Both the position numbers and the translations under genes were made by a program. Below are positions 44,583 through 53,596 of a DNA stretch of 64,000 bases, in pieces. The first letter of the stretch is position 1. Every line of letters begins with the position of its first letter. Below the pieces are notes generated by a model, which saw only the letters and a list, made by a program, of their open reading frames with translations, was not told where the DNA came from and ran no database searches. Location: positions 2,108,001 through 2,172,000 of the forward strand of contig NZ_CP032514.1 in assembly GCF_003606385.1 (NCBI RefSeq). Direction: 5' to 3'. Source of the stretch: Actinomyces lilanjuaniae. GTDB lineage: Bacteria; Actinomycetota; Actinomycetes; Actinomycetales; Actinomycetaceae.

Positions 44583-46430
44583 TCAGGAGCCCTCCCCGCG
44601 GATCGCCTCTGTCAGCGTCCAGCGGTTGAAGACCCCGTGAAGACGCTTTCCGTTGAGGTAGACCACCGGGGCGCCTTCCTCCTCGGTCAGCCCGTCAACT
44701 TCAAGGGTCTCACGCAGCACCTTCGGCTCGTCGACGGCACTGGCCACGCGCTCCAGCAGGGCATCGACGTCCAGACCCTCCTCACGGGCGGTCTGTGTGA
44801 TGCGCTCCTCAGTGACCTCGCCGCGCAGGGCCGCCAGGCTGTCATGGAAGGACGTCCACTGGCGCTGGGCGTAGGCGGCCTCCAGGGCCAGCGCAGCCAG
44901 CAGGGAGTCCGGACCGGTAACCCTGTGGCGCATGACGAGGAGTACCTCACCAGAGGTAATCATGGGCTCGATCGCCCACAAGGCCTCCACGAGCCGCCAC
45001 CGGTCCTCATAGGTAACGTCAGCGTAGTTGACCAGGACGCTGGGCGCGCCCGGGGTACCGAAGAGGATGTCGCGCTCAGTGTCCACCGGGCGGGGCAGCG
45101 TCTCGCCCACGCCCTCGGGCAGCGGACGGAGCCAGTCGCCCAGGCGGAAGATGGTGGCTGCCAGAGCCAGAGCCAGTAGGGAGGCACTCAGCACGCCAAT
45201 ACGGGCCTGGTCACTGGCCGCCTCGTCCTCCAGGGCGATCCCGGCCACGAGCAGGGAGATGGTGAAGCCCATGCCGGACAGTGCTCCCAGGCCCATGATC
45301 CGCGGCAGGTCAAGCCCAGGCAGCCGAGAACCGGGGACCAGGCGCAGCACGACGGCCGCGCCGACGGTGACTCCGAGGAGCTTGCCCAGGACAAGGCCCA
45401 GGATCACCGCCCAGGTGATGCGGGAGGAGGCGGCTGCCCTGACAGCCTCCCCGGACAGCTCGACCCCCGCATTAGCCAGCGCGAAGAGCGGGACCACAAT
45501 GTAGTTGACGTAGGGCGGCAGCACCGTGGACAGGCGCTGGTTGAGAGGTATCGCGTAGGCAAGGATCTCACGCAGGATCATCGCCGCGGTGGGGGTCGGT
45601 GCCTGGCGGTAAAGGGCGGCCACCTCCACCGCCCCGTTGGCGTCGTCCCTGCGCACGTTGTAGACAGGCATGAGCAGGGCGATGAGTACCCCTGCCAGGG
45701 TGGCGTGAACGCCCGAGCGGTAGAGCGCGTACCAGATCGCGATCCCGAGCACGAGGTAGGGAGGCGATCGCCACACGCCACGGCGGGCCAGGAGCCACAC
45801 CCCCGCCAGGCCCGCCACCGCCAGAGCCAGCGCCACGAGGTCAAGGGAGCTGGTGTAGAAGACGGCAAGCACCAGCAGGGCCCCGATGTCGTCGATGACG
45901 GCGAAGGTCAGGAGGAAGAGCCGCAGCCGCGGGGCACGCCGGGGGCCGACCAGGGCCAGCATGCCAATAGCAAAGGCGGTGTCGGTGGAGATGACGGCTC
46001 CCCAGGCGTGAGAGCCCTCTGTTCCCCCCGCGATGGCAAGAAAGACGAGGACCGGGACCACCAGCCCACCCACAGCAGCCGCGGCTGGCAGGAGGGCGCG
46101 CCCGGGCAGGCGGAGCTCACCCAGGGTGAGGTCACGGCGTACGTCGAGGCCCACCATGAAGAAGAAGACCGCCATGAGCCCCTCGTCGACCCATCCGTGC
46201 AGAGTCAGCTCGACGCTGAAGGGCCCCAGGGCCAGGGAGGCGGGCGTGTCCCAGAAGGCGTGGTAGCTGTGACCGGTATTGGCCCACACCAGGGCTATCA
46301 AGGTCGCCGCCGCCAGGGCGAGGGCAGCGTAGGTCTCATTGGTCTGGATGGACAGGAGCCTGGCCCGTCGCCTCAGGTACCAGTCGACGGACTCCCTCCG
46401 GTCCGACAGATCGGCTACCGTCCTGCTCAC
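44583..46430 (-). CDS. nhaA: Na+/H+ antiporter NhaA with C-terminal thioredoxin-like domain
   Basis: NhaA exports Na+ in exchange for protons. Residues 1-430 hold about 11-12 helices with the key motifs ISTDTAFAIGMLAL and FAVIDDIGALLVLAVF, whose paired Asp residues bind the ion, and GALSGMGFTISLLVAGIA. The C-terminal 170 residues (from DTERDILFGTPGAPSVLVNY) resemble a DsbA/thioredoxin fold, ending GAPVVYLNGKRLHG. Such fusions are known in actinobacteria, but here the CxxC site is replaced by ADVTYEDRW, so the domain is unlikely to do redox chemistry. It lies 108 bases behind the nitroreductase gene, same strand. Confidence 0.92.
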   Translation of the reverse strand: MSRTVADLSDRRESVDWYLRRRARLLSIQTNETYAALALAAATLIALVWANTGHSYHAFWDTPASLALGPFSVELTLHGWVDEGLMAVFFFMVGLDVRRDLTLGELRLPGRALLPAAAAVGGLVVPVLVFLAIAGGTEGSHAWGAVISTDTAFAIGMLALVGPRRAPRLRLFLLTFAVIDDIGALLVLAVFYTSSLDLVALALAVAGLAGVWLLARRGVWRSPPYLVLGIAIWYALYRSGVHATLAGVLIALLMPVYNVRRDDANGAVEVAALYRQAPTPTAAMILREILAYAIPLNQRLSTVLPPYVNYIVVPLFALANAGVELSGEAVRAAASSRITWAVILGLVLGKLLGVTVGAAVVLRLVPGSRLPGLDLPRIMGLGALSGMGFTISLLVAGIALEDEAASDQARIGVLSASLLALALAATIFRLGDWLRPLPEGVGETLPRPVDTERDILFGTPGAPSVLVNYADVTYEDRWRLVEALWAIEPMITSGEVLLVMRHRVTGPDSLLAALALEAAYAQRQWTSFHDSLAALRGEVTEERITQTAREEGLDVDALLERVASAVDEPKVLRETLEVDGLTEEEGAPVVYLNGKRLHGVFNRWTLTEAIRGEGS

Positions 46431-46538
46431 ACTGCTCCCTTCAGCATGCCGTTGCCCGTGTCAGCGGTCGTCCGCCAGTGTCGTTCCTCGTCACCATGTG
46501 TCCCACATGTGTCCCACGCCTCCTGGTAGCCCGGCCAC

Positions 46539-47378
46539 TCAGTCCTGTGCCGCGGGGCGCTCCGGGGCTGCGTCCTCAGGTCCGTCCAGGAAGCGGAAGC
46601 CCTGGGCCTCCATGGTGGCAGCCACCGTCGGGAAGTAGTACCGGGAGTACATGGAGGAGGTGTCCTGGGACCAGGTTCCCATCTGGGTCATTCCCTGCGC
46701 GTCCCACCAGTCGCGCAGGAGCTCGTCATAGACCTGGGCGCCATGCTCCACCGCCTGCGCGTCATAGCGCTCCTCCATGGCGTAGGACTCCAGGGGCACC
46801 CGAGGCTTGACCTGGGGTGTCTTCTGCCGGTCCGCCACACCCAGGGTGGAGGCCACCACAGGGAAGGTGTGGGCGGGCAGCCCCAGCAGCTCGATGAGGG
46901 CGGCCGGGTCGTTACGGACTCCACCGATCGCGGTGGTGGCGTATCCCAGGCTGTGAGCCGCGGTCTGAAAGGTGGCCAGAGCGATACCCGCATCCACCGC
47001 GCCGACAAGAATCCCCTCGGCGCTGCGGTGGACCACCTGCTCGCGCTGATGCTTCCTGGCAGCCAGATCGGTTCGGTAGAAGTCGACAACGAAGACCACG
47101 ACGACCTCGGCCCCGGCAACCTGTGGCTGGCCACCAGCGATGTCGGCGACAGCCTGGATACGGTCACGGTCACGCAGGACCACGAGACTCAGCCCCTCGG
47201 CGTTGATGGAGGTAGGAGCCTGGCGGGTAGCCAGAAGGATCTGGGTGAGATCCTCCTGAGGCACCGGCTCCCCACTGAAGGCCCGCACCGACCGACGTTC
47301 ACGCAGCAGGGACAGGACCTCGCTGGTGGGCTCAGGATCGTTGGTGGGCACAAGATCAGGGACGTCGTTGTGCGTCAT
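46539..47378 (-). CDS. Nitroreductase-family FMN oxidoreductase
   Basis: The 279-aa protein has the FMN-binding opening LLRERRSVRAFSGEPVP, then ATRQAPTSINAEGLSLVVL, and a central IALATFQTAAHSLGYATTAIGGVRNDP, as in NADPH-dependent flavin/nitro reductases of the NfsA/FRP type. It probably reduces quinones or nitroaromatics in the cytoplasm. A good ATG start; the next gene on the same strand is nhaA, but a 108-base gap makes a shared transcript uncertain. Confidence 0.87.
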   Translation of the reverse strand: MTHNDVPDLVPTNDPEPTSEVLSLLRERRSVRAFSGEPVPQEDLTQILLATRQAPTSINAEGLSLVVLRDRDRIQAVADIAGGQPQVAGAEVVVVFVVDFYRTDLAARKHQREQVVHRSAEGILVGAVDAGIALATFQTAAHSLGYATTAIGGVRNDPAALIELLGLPAHTFPVVASTLGVADRQKTPQVKPRVPLESYAMEERYDAQAVEHGAQVYDELLRDWWDAQGMTQMGTWSQDTSSMYSRYYFPTVAATMEAQGFRFLDGPEDAAPERPAAQD

Positions 47379-47679
47379 GACGACTACTCCTCAGGTGTGA
47401 GCGACTACGGATGACCAGAGCAGGCAGACACACCAGTGACGCGGACACCGGGTCGGCTTGTGGCCGACGCCGGGGACAGGACACGACCTCAGTGACGACG
47501 CCGACTGTCTGGCCTCCTCCGCCTGCCTAACCTGCCCAGCGCTAGGAACATTCCTGATCTGCCACGCCTGCGACCACGCTCACCCGGTGAGAGGAATACC
47601 AGGAGAAGCACCCTGATACAGGCCTGGAAGACCGTCAATCCACTCCACCGCCCCAGCCAAGCGGCAGGACCAGGAGCAC

Positions 47680-47724
47680 AGCGGTGCAGCCCACCGGGCA
47701 CATCCACACCCGGGCTGCACCGCT
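47680..47724 (-). terminator. Hairpin terminator behind fumC
   Basis: AGCGGTGCAGCCC (47680-47692) pairs perfectly with GGGCTGCACCGCT (47712-47724), a 13-bp stem with a 19-base loop containing a smaller GGG/CCC stem. It begins 12 bases after the fumC stop codon. The remaining sequence to the nitroreductase start (47379-47679) shows no gene. Confidence 0.75.
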
Positions 47725-47735
47725 CAAGCCACGTG

Positions 47736-49217
47736 CTACTCCTGCGCCGCCGAAGGGCGCGTCATGTCCGCAGGCACCACCCAGGCGTCGAACTGCTCCT
47801 CGGTGACAAAGCCCAGCTCCAGGGCGGACTGACGCAGGGACAGGCCTTTGTGGTGCGCGTTCTTGGCGATCTTGGAGGCCTTGTCGTAGCCGATGTGGCG
47901 GTTGAGGGCCGTGACCTGCATGAGGTTGGTCTCCAGGTTGGCCCGGATACGCTCCGTGTTGGGCTCGATACCGTAGGCACAGTTGGTGTCGAAGGAGACG
48001 CACGCGTCACCTAGGAGCTGGATAGACTCCAGCACGCACCAGGCCATGACCGGCTTGAACACGTTGAGCTGGAAGTTACCCTGGGACCCCGCGAAGCCGA
48101 CAGTGGCGTCGTTGCCAAAGACCTTGGTAGCCACCATGGTCATCGCCTCGCACTGAGTGGGGTTGACCTTGCCCGGCATGATGGACGAACCCGGCTCGTT
48201 CTCGGGGATGATAAGCTCCCCGATTCCGTTGCGCGGACCGGAAGCGTACCAGCGCACGTCGTTGGCGACCTTCATCAGGGCATCCGCCAGGACGCGCAGG
48301 GCACCGGAGACCAGGACCAGGGCGTCGTGAGCGCCCAGGGCGGCGAAGAGGTTGTCCGCCTGGGCAAACTCGATACCGGTCTCCTCACTGATCTTACGCG
48401 CGCACAGCTCGCCGAAGCGGGGGTGGGCGTTGAGACCGGTCCCCACCGCGGTCCCGCCGATAGCCAGCTCGCGTGCCCGGGAGTCGGCATAGCGGATGCC
48501 GTCCAGGGCGAAGTCGATCTGGGCTACCCAGCCGGAGATGACCTGCCCCAGGGTGATGGGGGTAGCGTCCTGGAGGTGGGTACGCCCCACCATGACGACG
48601 TCGTCGTACTGCCTGGCCTTGGCGTCCAGGGTGTCGCGCAGCTGGGTGACACGCGGGTACATGGCCGCCAGCTCGGAGACGACCGCGATATGCATAGCGG
48701 TGGGGAAGGTGTCGTTGGAGGACTGCCCGCGGTTGACGTGGTCGTTGGGATGGACAGGGGTCTTGGAACCAACCTGCCCCCCAGCCATCTCGATGGCCCG
48801 GTTGGAGATGACCTCGTTGGAGTTCATGTTCGACTGCGTTCCGGAGCCGGTCTGAAAGACTACCAGGGGGAACTCGTCGTCAAGCCTGCCCGCGATGACT
48901 TCGTCACCGGCCGCGGCGATGAGGTCGGCGATGTCACGCGGCAGCTCGCCGAGCTCGGCGTTGGCCAGGGCGGCCGACTTCTTGAGCACCCCCAGTGCCT
49001 TGATCATGGGGCGGCCCCACACGAAGGTCTCCCGGCCAATGTCAAAGTTGTGCAGGGACCGCTCGGTCTGCGCCCCCCAGTAGCGCTCAGCGGCGACCTC
49101 GACGGTGCCCATGGAGTCGGTCTCGGTACGGGTAGAGGTCGGCGGGTCCTGCCGGCTCAGCTGGCCTGAGGTCTTCTCTGGTGTCTTCTTCTCTGGTGTC
49201 TTCGCGTCTGCTGGCAT
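47736..49217 (-). CDS. fumC: Class II fumarate hydratase
   Basis: FumC interconverts fumarate and malate in the TCA cycle. The 493-aa protein has the superfamily motifs: [75 protein letters not shown] and the signature loop [16 protein letters not shown]. The C-terminus [10 protein letters not shown] is typical of fumarases, which separates it from aspartase. A 30-residue Lys/Thr-rich stretch precedes the fold; the ATG at 49217 is used but a later start is possible. Confidence 0.92.
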   Translation of the reverse strand: MPADAKTPEKKTPEKTSGQLSRQDPPTSTRTETDSMGTVEVAAERYWGAQTERSLHNFDIGRETFVWGRPMIKALGVLKKSAALANAELGELPRDIADLIAAAGDEVIAGRLDDEFPLVVFQTGSGTQSNMNSNEVISNRAIEMAGGQVGSKTPVHPNDHVNRGQSSNDTFPTAMHIAVVSELAAMYPRVTQLRDTLDAKARQYDDVVMVGRTHLQDATPITLGQVISGWVAQIDFALDGIRYADSRARELAIGGTAVGTGLNAHPRFGELCARKISEETGIEFAQADNLFAALGAHDALVLVSGALRVLADALMKVANDVRWYASGPRNGIGELIIPENEPGSSIMPGKVNPTQCEAMTMVATKVFGNDATVGFAGSQGNFQLNVFKPVMAWCVLESIQLLGDACVSFDTNCAYGIEPNTERIRANLETNLMQVTALNRHIGYDKASKIAKNAHHKGLSLRQSALELGFVTEEQFDAWVVPADMTRPSAAQE

Positions 49218-49507
49218 GCCCCAAGGCTACCCCGGAGCCTGGCGCACGGTGCGAGGACCGGCGTCCTAGGGTCGCCCGCCCAGGCTCTCATCCCGCCTCC
49301 TCCACCCACCTCACCCCACCCGTTTTTCTCATTATTTTCTCTCTTTTCTATCTATTTCTCTCTTTTCCGACCACTCCCGCTCCTTTTCTGTCCGTCAAGC
49401 TGCAAAGCGGCACAGAACTGATTAACCCGGCAGTACAGCCCCTCGGCGCAGGGGGAGTCGCAGATACGGTGGAAGCGCTCACGACAGCCACGTGAAAGGA
49501 GAATGTC
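49218..49507. other. Intergenic region with a long T/C-rich tract
   Basis: Between the divergent fumC and CsbD genes, 49319-49370 is a nearly pure T/C tract with several TTTTCTCTC repeats, strikingly AT-rich for this genome. On the fumC strand it is a purine run in the leader or promoter area. No gene is seen. Confidence 0.5.
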
Positions 49508-49714
49508 ATGAGCGACAACGGAACATTTGACCGCATGACGGGCAAGGCCAAGGAATCCATAGGCAAGGCGACCGGGGACAAGGAGACCGAGACCGAGGGA
49601 ATCATTCAGCAAGCCGAGGGCAGGGCCAAGAAGGCTACCGAGGACCTCAAGGACAGCGCTCAGGGGGTAGCCAACCGGGTCGGGAAGGACAGGGCCAGGA
49701 AGGACGAGCAGTAG
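49508..49714 (+). CDS. CsbD-family stress protein
   Basis: This 68-aa, highly charged, hydrophilic protein fits the CsbD family of general stress proteins: FDRMTGKAKESIGKATGDKE, then QQAEGRAKKATEDLKDSA. The molecular role of the family is unknown. AAAGGAGAA stands 7 bases before the ATG. It is the last recognisable core-type gene before the accessory island. Confidence 0.85.
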   Translation: MSDNGTFDRMTGKAKESIGKATGDKETETEGIIQQAEGRAKKATEDLKDSAQGVANRVGKDRARKDEQ

Positions 49715-49743
49715 TCGTTGCGCGGCAGGTCCCTGCACCACCG

Positions 49744-50073
49744 GTGGATCACCGCCTGCTGACTGAGTTCTGGCAGGCGGCGACCCACCGGGCCCGCCCC
49801 TCCCACAGCAGTGGACACACCACCCCCCCCACTAAGCCTCCAGCTCGCCAGCCGCACCCTCCCACCCGGATGGACGCTCCCCCACCCGGATGGACGCTCC
49901 ACGCCCTCAGGCACCGCTTCCCCACCACCGCCTACGGCGCAGACCGCGACATCCTCGCCGTCCAGATCCTCGCCGTCCAGCGCCTCCTCGGCCACACCTC
50001 TGTGTCCACCACTCAGCGCTATACCGCACCACCCACCAACGCCATGAGAAAAGCAGTTGAGACAGCAGCCTAG
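49744..50073 (+). pseudogene. Tyrosine recombinase (integrase) C-terminal remnant
   Basis: Only the last 60 residues are recognisable: GWTLHALRHRFPTTAYGADR then LLGHTSVSTTQRYTAPP, which carry the catalytic Arg, His and Tyr boxes of phage-type integrases. The rest of the enzyme is missing. Two tandem duplications disturb it: a 20-bp unit (49861-49880 and 49881-49900) and a 15-bp unit (49951-49965 and 49966-49980) that repeats ILAVQ inside the normally compact LLGH segment. Almost certainly inactive. It marks the left part of the accessory island. Confidence 0.75.
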
Positions 50074-50139
50074 TCCCTGCTGACTCTGGCGTGCCTGCCT
50101 ACCGGTCTGGGCACGGCCCCCATCTCTTCCCTGGCCCCC

Positions 50140-50395
50140 TTCCTCCCCGGCAAGAACACTGGGTGCTCCGGGAAGGGCTCCGGAGAAGGACACCCCCCAG
50201 GACCTGGGGGAGGAGGCCTGGCTGACCGGCGTGCCCCCCGACCTGGCCACCCAGCTCGACCCGACCAGGCTGGGTGACACCCAGGCAGCCGCCCTGGTCC
50301 TGGGCGCCCCCAGGACAGCCTCACCCAGGCGGTCGACACCCTCTCCGCCGACCTGGCTGACGCCACGCCGTGTCTGCTGGAGCGGTGTAGACACA
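50140..50395 (+). pseudogene. Unrecognised coding remnant, frame broken
   Basis: A coding-like reading runs APEKDTPQDLGEEAWLTGVP, PDLATQLDPTRLGDTQAAAL, VLGAP, and after adding one G at 50313-50314 continues RDSLTQAVDTLSADLADATP, CLLERC. Its composition and codon pattern match the host, but I do not recognise a family and there is no clear start or stop. It ends near the promoter of the next gene, as if cut by the cassette that follows. Confidence 0.35.
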
Positions 50396-50416
50396 CCCCA
50401 AGTTATGTACTACAAT
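50388..50416 (+). promoter_or_regulatory. Strong promoter for a leaderless transcript
   Basis: TAGACA (50388-50393), a 17-base spacer and TACAAT (50411-50416) form a near-consensus promoter. The expected start point is the A of the ATG at 50423, 7 bases past the -10, and no ribosome site precedes that ATG. Confidence 0.6.
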
Positions 50417-50422
50417 ACTGGT

Positions 50423-50704
50423 ATGGCCATCCATTACAGCGAGAGCGCCGACAAGCACGGGGTTCCCCACCCCGAGATCGAGTACGCCATCTTCCACCCC
50501 ATCAACAAGCAGCAGGTCGAGGGCCGACGCGGGGACACCACCTTCGTCTTCGTCGGCCCCCGCCACGACCTGTCCCGCAGCCTCCTGGAGGTCATGGTCG
50601 CCCTCAGGCCCGACGGCCGCCTGGTCGTCTTCCACGCCATGGAGCTGACCGACCGGTGGAGGTGGCTGCTCTACGCGCCCGGACACGCACAGTGGGAGGA
50701 GTAA
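50423..50704 (+). CDS. BrnT/DUF4258-like toxin candidate
   Basis: A 93-aa soluble protein. KHGVPHPEIEYAIFHP, then GDTTFVFVGPRHDLSRSLLE and RPDGRLVVFHAMELTDRWRW resemble the order of elements in BrnT-like RelE-fold proteins (helix with HG-x2-x2-EIE, strand with GP/GRT, strand ending in HAM). In those systems the toxin is an RNase neutralised by a ribbon-helix-helix partner, and exactly such a gene follows 2 bases after the stop. The ATG seems to be at the transcription start. Homology is weak and by eye. Confidence 0.55.
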   Translation: MAIHYSESADKHGVPHPEIEYAIFHPINKQQVEGRRGDTTFVFVGPRHDLSRSLLEVMVALRPDGRLVVFHAMELTDRWRWLLYAPGHAQWEE

Positions 50705-50706
50705 CC

Positions 50707-51084
50707 ATGACCAGCCGCCGCTCCCGCCAGGGCGGGACCCTGCCCAGCACGACCACCGACGCCGAGCTCGCCGACCTAGCCGCCCAGGGGCGGCTGCACC
50801 CCGTCGGCCGCCCCCTCGGCGGCGGCACCATCACCAGCGAGGACCAGCTACGCGCCCTCATGGGAGGGCGGCCGACCCTCGGCCACGACCACGCCACCGG
50901 GCACGGGGCCTCCGCGCGCCGCCAGGTCCGCCTGCCCGAGCACACCAACACCGCCCTGGACGCCTACGCCACCGCCCACCACATGACCCCCAGCGCCGTC
51001 ATCCGCCAGGCCCTGGAGAAGTTCCTCAACGACGACCTTGCCGTGACACATCAGGACAACCCCCGCCACGCCACGCCTCTCTAG
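50707..51084 (+). CDS. Ribbon-helix-helix DNA-binding protein, antitoxin candidate
   Basis: This 125-aa protein has a disordered, Gly/Arg-rich N-terminus and a C-terminal ribbon-helix-helix motif: RRQVRLPEHTNTALDAYATA then MTPSAVIRQALEKFLNDDL. GGGAGGAGTAACC precedes ATG 50707, 2 bases after the toxin-like gene. An Arc/CopG-type partner directly behind a BrnT-like gene is the usual toxin-antitoxin order, and it likely represses the promoter at 50388. It could instead be a stand-alone regulator of the cassette. Confidence 0.65.
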   Translation: MTSRRSRQGGTLPSTTTDAELADLAAQGRLHPVGRPLGGGTITSEDQLRALMGGRPTLGHDHATGHGASARRQVRLPEHTNTALDAYATAHHMTPSAVIRQALEKFLNDDLAVTHQDNPRHATPL

Positions 51085-51099
51085 CCGAAAGGCACTCAC

Positions 51100-52664
51100 A
51101 TGCCCGCCAGGCCCCAGGCAAGACCGCGCTCGATCAGGCGCCTCCACCTCGACCTGCTCAACTCGCGCCTGGGGCGCCCACCAGCCCGCTCAGAGAAGGA
51201 GGCTATGAGCCGCCTGCTGGCCGAGTTCGGTGACGAGATCACGGCACTGGCCAGGAGCATCGCCCACCACGGCCTGGATCCCACCCAGTCGTGGGCGGTC
51301 GTAGAGGAGCAGGGCCAGGTAGTGGTTCTGGAGGGAAACCGGCGCCTGACCGCCTGCCGGCTCCTGGAGAGGCCCAGCAGGGCGCCCACCCCGGACTGGG
51401 TCGACAGGTTCAGGCGCATCAGCAGCACAGCGACCACGGACGACAGCTACCAGCGTCCCAACTGCGTCCTGTTCGACCGCAGGGCCGACGCCCGCTACTG
51501 GATCCAGATCAAGCACCACGGGCGGGGAGCGGGAGAGGGGACCGCTCCCTGGGGGCCGGAGATGGTCTACCTGGACCAGCTCAACAACGGGGGCGAGCCT
51601 GAGGGGTGGAACGAGTTCTGGTACTGGCTGGAGGAGGCCTACCGGCCAGACCCCCAGATGGCCGACCTCGTCAACCAGGCCCGCCGCAAGCAGTACACCA
51701 CCATGAAACGTGTCTACGACTGGAAGGTCAAGGAGCTCCTCAACGCCGAGCTCGGCAGTGACGGCACCGTACACGCCAGCGCCGACCCGCAGAAGATCAG
51801 GCCCTTCATAGAGGCCCTCCTCACCGGAATGCTCCCCACAGGAGCACGACCAGCAGGCTCCCCACCAGCAGGTACCGTCATCTCCTCCCGCACCCTCAAC
51901 GACCAGGAAACAGCCAGCAACACACTTAAATGTCTGTGGAATCGCACCATTGGGCAGGCCGACGTCACTGCCGACTACCATGCCCGGGCAGCCGAACCAG
52001 GTGACACCCAGAAGAGGCCAGCGCCAACAGGCAGCCCCCCGTCACCGGCAGGTGCGGCAGCACCAGGAGGGGAGACCTCGCACGGCCACCCCTCCAGCAC
52101 GGCACAGGACGCAGGAGACCCGTTCCAGCCGGACAGAACCTCCCGCCCCCGCAACCACGACCGCCCCCGAAAGGGCGAGACCCACCTCTACGCCGACGTG
52201 CGCCGGGCGAGCCTGCCCGGCAGGCTCAGGGAGATGCTCAAGGAGTGCTCCGACCTCAAGATCGACGACCACCCCCAGGTGTGCGCAGTCATGGCACGAG
52301 TCACCCTCGAGCTCGCCGTCGACGCGCTCATCAACCACCATCACTTGACTGTCAAGAACCAGAAGAACAGGCTTGTCGACAAGCTCAAGGTAGTGCTGAG
52401 GCACCTGGACCCTCACTACGACGCAAAGGAGCCGGGCCGCCCCGAGCTCGGGGCGCATGGGCCGCAATCAAGCCCGGCGACGAGCAAGGTGAGTTTCTTC
52501 GAGATCTGAACGACTGCGTCCACTCCTACCAGTTCACCGCCGCGCTCGACGTCGCCCGACGCGCCAACAAAGTCCTCACACCCCTGCTATCCGCCATCTG
52601 CGACAACCTGCGCCAGCCGCTGGCGGGTGCGGTGGCCACGGGCGGGCGGAACGGGCAGTCTTGA
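51100..52664 (+). pseudogene. ParB/Srx-domain protein with helical C-terminal domain, frame broken once
   Basis: Residues about 20-90 (MSRLLAEFGDEITALARSIA, then VVLEGNRRLTACRLLERP) form a ParB/sulfiredoxin-like domain, as in ParB-type NTP-binding or nuclease proteins. After a Pro/Ser/Ala linker (about 290-355) a helical domain begins at LYADVRRASLPGRLREMLKE and, after adding one base near 52454, continues AAWAAIKPGDEQGEFLRDLN, DCVHSYQFTAALDVARRANK. The uncorrected frame stops at 52509. The VHSY in a helical bundle is HEPN-like, but this is a guess. It lies 15 bases behind the ribbon-helix-helix gene and 4 bases before the methylase, so all four probably form one unit. Confidence 0.6.
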
Positions 52665-52668
52665 CCCC

Positions 52669-53586
52669 GTGAGGTACCTGTCCCCCCTGCGCTACCCAGG
52701 CGGCAAGGCCCGCCTGGCCCCCTTCCTCGCCCGGGTGGTGGCCGCCCAGGACCCGGCCCCGGCCCGCTACGCCGAGCCCTACGCGGGCGGGGCCGGGGCC
52801 GCCCTGCGCCTGCTGGCCGACGGCGTGGTCGACCACGTCCACCTCAACGACCTCAACCCCGGCATCGCCGCGTTCTGGCGCACCACCACCACCAGGGACG
52901 GCGCCGAGGAGCTGTGCCACCTCATCGACACCACCCCGGTCACCATCAGCCAGTGGCACCACCAGCGCTGCGTCTACCAGAACGCTCTCCACCAGCCCAC
53001 CATCCCCGACGGCGCCCGGGACCTGGCCCTGGGGTTCGCCACCTTCTTCCTCAACCGCACCAACCGCTCCGGCATCCTCGACGCCCGCCCCATCGGCGGC
53101 CTGGACCAGGCCGGCAGGTGGCCCATCGACGCCCGCTACAACAAGACTGGCCTCAAGGACCGTATCCGTACCATCGCCTCCTGGCAGGGGCGGGTCCACG
53201 TCACCCAGCTCGACGGCACCGCCTTCCTGGGCACCCTGGACCACCACGGCCGTGACGTCCTGGTCTACGCCGACCCTCCCTACCTGGACAAGGCCCACGA
53301 CCTCTACCTGCACGCCTTCGACCACGCCGCCCACGACCGGCTGGCCACCACTCTCCACCGCGCCCCCTGGCCGTGGCTGCTGACCTACGACGACCAGCAG
53401 ACAGTGTGGACCCGCCTCTACCCCGCCCACCGGTGCGCCCGCTTCAGTATCGCCCACACCGCAGGCCCCCAGCACGTGGGCACCGAGACCATCGTCTACA
53501 GCCCCGACCTGACCCTCCCCGCGGACCTGGAGGTCACCCCCGGCAGACCCACCACCTGGATCACCAGCCCCGCACCAGCCAGTTGA
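52669..53586 (+). CDS. DNA adenine methylase (Dam/D12 class N6-adenine methyltransferase)
   Basis: This 305-aa enzyme methylates adenine in DNA. Motifs in the D12 order: SPLRYPGGKARLAPFLA (AdoMet-binding region), EPYAGGAGAALRLLADG, FFLNRTNRSGILDARPIGG, and the catalytic DPPY in VLVYADPPYLDKAHDLY. The C-terminal WLLTYDDQQTVW is also typical. I start at GTG 52669, 4 bases after the previous stop, where the family begins; the frame is open from 52627. Target sequence is unknown. No cognate restriction gene is seen nearby. Confidence 0.9.
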   Translation: MRYLSPLRYPGGKARLAPFLARVVAAQDPAPARYAEPYAGGAGAALRLLADGVVDHVHLNDLNPGIAAFWRTTTTRDGAEELCHLIDTTPVTISQWHHQRCVYQNALHQPTIPDGARDLALGFATFFLNRTNRSGILDARPIGGLDQAGRWPIDARYNKTGLKDRIRTIASWQGRVHVTQLDGTAFLGTLDHHGRDVLVYADPPYLDKAHDLYLHAFDHAAHDRLATTLHRAPWPWLLTYDDQQTVWTRLYPAHRCARFSIAHTAGPQHVGTETIVYSPDLTLPADLEVTPGRPTTWITSPAPAS

Positions 53587-53596
53587 ACCCACTAGG

